Part shown: positions 62,486 through 64,000 of the stretch, in pieces | How positions within the stretch are numbered: position 1 is the stretch's first letter | Layout of the letters: each line of letters starts with the position of its first letter | Notes under the pieces: model-generated | Told to the model about the DNA's origin: nothing | The model's input: only the letters and a program-made list of their open reading frames with translations | Databases searched by the model: none | Origin: Candidatus Bathycorpusculum sp. | GTDB taxonomy: Archaea; Thermoproteota; Bathyarchaeia; Bathyarchaeales; Bathycorpusculaceae | NCBI GenBank assembly: GCA_009778385.1 | Contig: WRJX01000104.1 | Coordinates: 120,218-184,217 of the forward strand | DNA length: 64,000 nt | Direction: 5' to 3' | Program-made: the position numbers and the translations under genes

Positions 62486-63889
62486 CTATCTTTGGTTCCA
62501 GTAGTAGATGTAGTCATATTTTTCTGTAGCAGGATAATTTGGATCTTCAAAAACTATGTCTAATTTTAGTCCATATTGGTCTATTTTGTTTTCTATTTGG
62601 TTCCAGATTTTCTGTGAAGCGCTGTCTGCAGGCCATATGCCCCATATATTGTCTTGAGGGTTTCGCATGCCCCAGCCATAGTTTTGAGGTAATACTAGTG
62701 CTGCTTCAGCTTTTATGCCACCATGGGTTACCTCAGGATTTTGAACCACATCACTCCAGAAGCGTTCAAGGGCTTGAAAATGTTCCTCTCGTAGGATATT
62801 GGGATCCGTTGAATTTTCGGAATAGTTAAAAATAATCACATATTCAGCACCCGCTTCATAGGAGGCTTTCATTTGTTCAAACATTTCTTCACCGTCAGGA
62901 AGATATGGCATTTGATTGTATTTCCAAGTAATCATTGTACCCCAGCTCTTACCTTGAAGATTTGCTGCTCCTCGTACTAGTCCAATTTCTTGAGTGACAG
63001 AATGATTCCAACCCAACTGCGCAAGTATAAAATCATACCCACTCTGATAATCCCACCAATAAAGACCATAATCAGAGGTAAAGACTAAAATTGATTCTTC
63101 ATTTAACTGCGTTTTATTCATAACTCCAAATATCATGTTCTTTGTTGAGTTTACGAATGCTTTGGCAGCGTCATCATGATTCTGTAAAGGGTTTTGTTTT
63201 AGAAGCTTTTCATAAGATAGCTGTGGTATGTATTCTGTGATATTTTCTGCAGTATAAAAATTACCTCTATTTGATAGTACGAATGTTCCGTCAGGATAAT
63301 AAACAAATTCACTGAACGCAGAAGTAGTGATTCTGCCATCAGGGTGGTATGTAAAAGCTGTGTTATTAGCGTTCCACTGGATTGTTCCATCGGTATTCTT
63401 ACCGGTTAGTATAATTTCGTCTACAGCTACAGCTCCGGTAAATGCGCTTCTGAAATAAACATTTTGATCAAGCATTCTTCCTCCAGGTTCATCACTAAAG
63501 TATACTCCAATAAAGTGTTCGCCCCATCTTTCTTTTGCAGTATTAACCCATTCGTTGAAGTTGACAGTTGGGTCATAATTCGCGGCACTGCGATAAACTG
63601 CGTAATTTAATTTTGAGGCGATTGCATAATCACCTATTTCCTCAATTATTGCAGTATTTTGTAAAGCTCCCGCTTGTAGAGTGAAAAGGTTTGTGTAATC
63701 TTTTACTTTGTCGATTAGTTCTTTTGCCTCTTGAACCGAACCACCACAATACGTAACACCAACATAAAACCCATCATCATAAAACTGTTTTGAATCTTTG
63801 TTAAGCAGAGCATAACTCGTGATTGTTATCAATCCAATAATTAACAACAATATTACAACTACCCCTGTAAGCAACTTTGATTGTCTCAT
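62486..63889 (-). CDS. secreted or membrane-anchored glycoside-hydrolase-like protein
   Basis: 467 residues. Residues about 7-30 are one hydrophobic segment (VVVILLLIIGLITITSYAL), a signal anchor. The rest is extracellular and aromatic-rich: GFYVGVTYCGGSVQEAKELID, VYFSDEPGGRMLDQN with acidic residues that could be catalytic, two Y-x-PDG segments (TYHPDGRITTS, VYYPDGTFVLS), and a C-terminal AALVLPQNYGWGMRNPQDNIWGIWP. The layout is that of a TIM-barrel glycosidase of uncertain family. Substrate unknown. Confidence 0.6.
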   Translation of the reverse strand: MRQSKLLTGVVVILLLIIGLITITSYALLNKDSKQFYDDGFYVGVTYCGGSVQEAKELIDKVKDYTNLFTLQAGALQNTAIIEEIGDYAIASKLNYAVYRSAANYDPTVNFNEWVNTAKERWGEHFIGVYFSDEPGGRMLDQNVYFRSAFTGAVAVDEIILTGKNTDGTIQWNANNTAFTYHPDGRITTSAFSEFVYYPDGTFVLSNRGNFYTAENITEYIPQLSYEKLLKQNPLQNHDDAAKAFVNSTKNMIFGVMNKTQLNEESILVFTSDYGLYWWDYQSGYDFILAQLGWNHSVTQEIGLVRGAANLQGKSWGTMITWKYNQMPYLPDGEEMFEQMKASYEAGAEYVIIFNYSENSTDPNILREEHFQALERFWSDVVQNPEVTHGGIKAEAALVLPQNYGWGMRNPQDNIWGIWPADSASQKIWNQIENKIDQYGLKLDIVFEDPNYPATEKYDYIYYWNQR

Positions 63890-64000
63890 AAACTAACCCT
63901 CTGTCCTATGTACATATAGCAGTATAACTTTTCGTTAACTATATAACTAGCGGTGTGTATTTGTGTTGTGGTGTTTGTATTGCCTAATCCTGTGTCGAAT
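63890..64000 (-). promoter_or_regulatory. promoter of the secreted protein gene
   Basis: On the minus strand AGTTATATAGTTAACG and a second AAGTTATACTGC lie about 35-65 bases before the start codon. Either could be the TATA box. The window ends here. Confidence 0.35.

Noticed and set aside
1..64000. CRISPR arrays, rRNA and integrase or att sites
   Set aside because: No regularly spaced repeats, rRNA-like sequence or integrase gene was found on either strand.

Overview
This window is archaeal chromosome. It encodes TFB, Gar1, Alba, L7Ae, S28e, L24e, L40e, an archaeal NusA-type KH protein, an RPA-like OB-fold protein, archaeal AspRS, RtcB and archease. An Elf1-like zinc ribbon and a pterin-linked methylene dehydrogenase, together with AT-rich DNA and A/C-rich spacers, point to the TACK side of Archaea. 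A Bathyarchaeia-like organism is my best guess; this is inference from gene content, with no marker phylogeny behind it.

Layout. 0-11 kb: a frameshifted small protein, tRNA-Gly(UCC), an Elf1-like protein, a polysaccharide flippase, rtcB, an MBL hydrolase, adk, archease, an M42 peptidase, an mtdB-like dehydrogenase, an MscS channel and two small proteins. 12-18 kb: a lysine run on the minus strand (dapA-dapB-asd-lysA-dapF-dapL). 18-32 kb: a GT39-like membrane enzyme and information-processing genes (L7Ae-S28e-L24e, gar1-tfb, DUF116, L40e, an Lrp-like regulator, aspS, a NusA-KH protein, alba), then IMPase/FBPase, Hsp20, a SWIM protein, DUF131 proteins, RPA and an ICDH/IPMDH-family enzyme. 32-35 kb: the three-gene sulfide-to-homocysteine set (DUF39+CBS, NIL-ferredoxin, UPF0280). 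35-43 kb: carB-carA-argH-argG, all on the minus strand. 43-48 kb: an ACT-domain regulator followed by thrB-thrC-hom-lysC on the plus strand. 48-64 kb: a more accessory segment with a direct repeat, a GIY-YIG (DUF123) protein, a cyclic-2,3-DPG synthetase-like GTPase, VapBC, a MarR-ABC-ABC-permease cassette, a 1450-residue nuclease-helicase fusion, an unknown 190-residue protein, MntP, the relic of a DUF2080 transposon gene and a secreted glycoside-hydrolase-like protein.

How the genes fit together. Most of the aspartate family is here. Aspartate kinase and Asd make aspartate semialdehyde. It can go to lysine through DapA, DapB, DapL, DapF and LysA; to threonine through Hom, ThrB and ThrC; or to homocysteine through the DUF39 route. 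Arginine and pyrimidine precursors come from CarAB, ArgG and ArgH.

The most unusual items are the Cas4/Dna2-like nuclease plus SF1B helicase fusion at 56.2-60.6 kb, a likely AUA start codon on argG, a perfect 35-bp palindrome in front of the MarR cassette, and a VapBC operator whose arms flank the TATA box of a leaderless transcript. No CRISPR array, rRNA or intact insertion sequence was seen.
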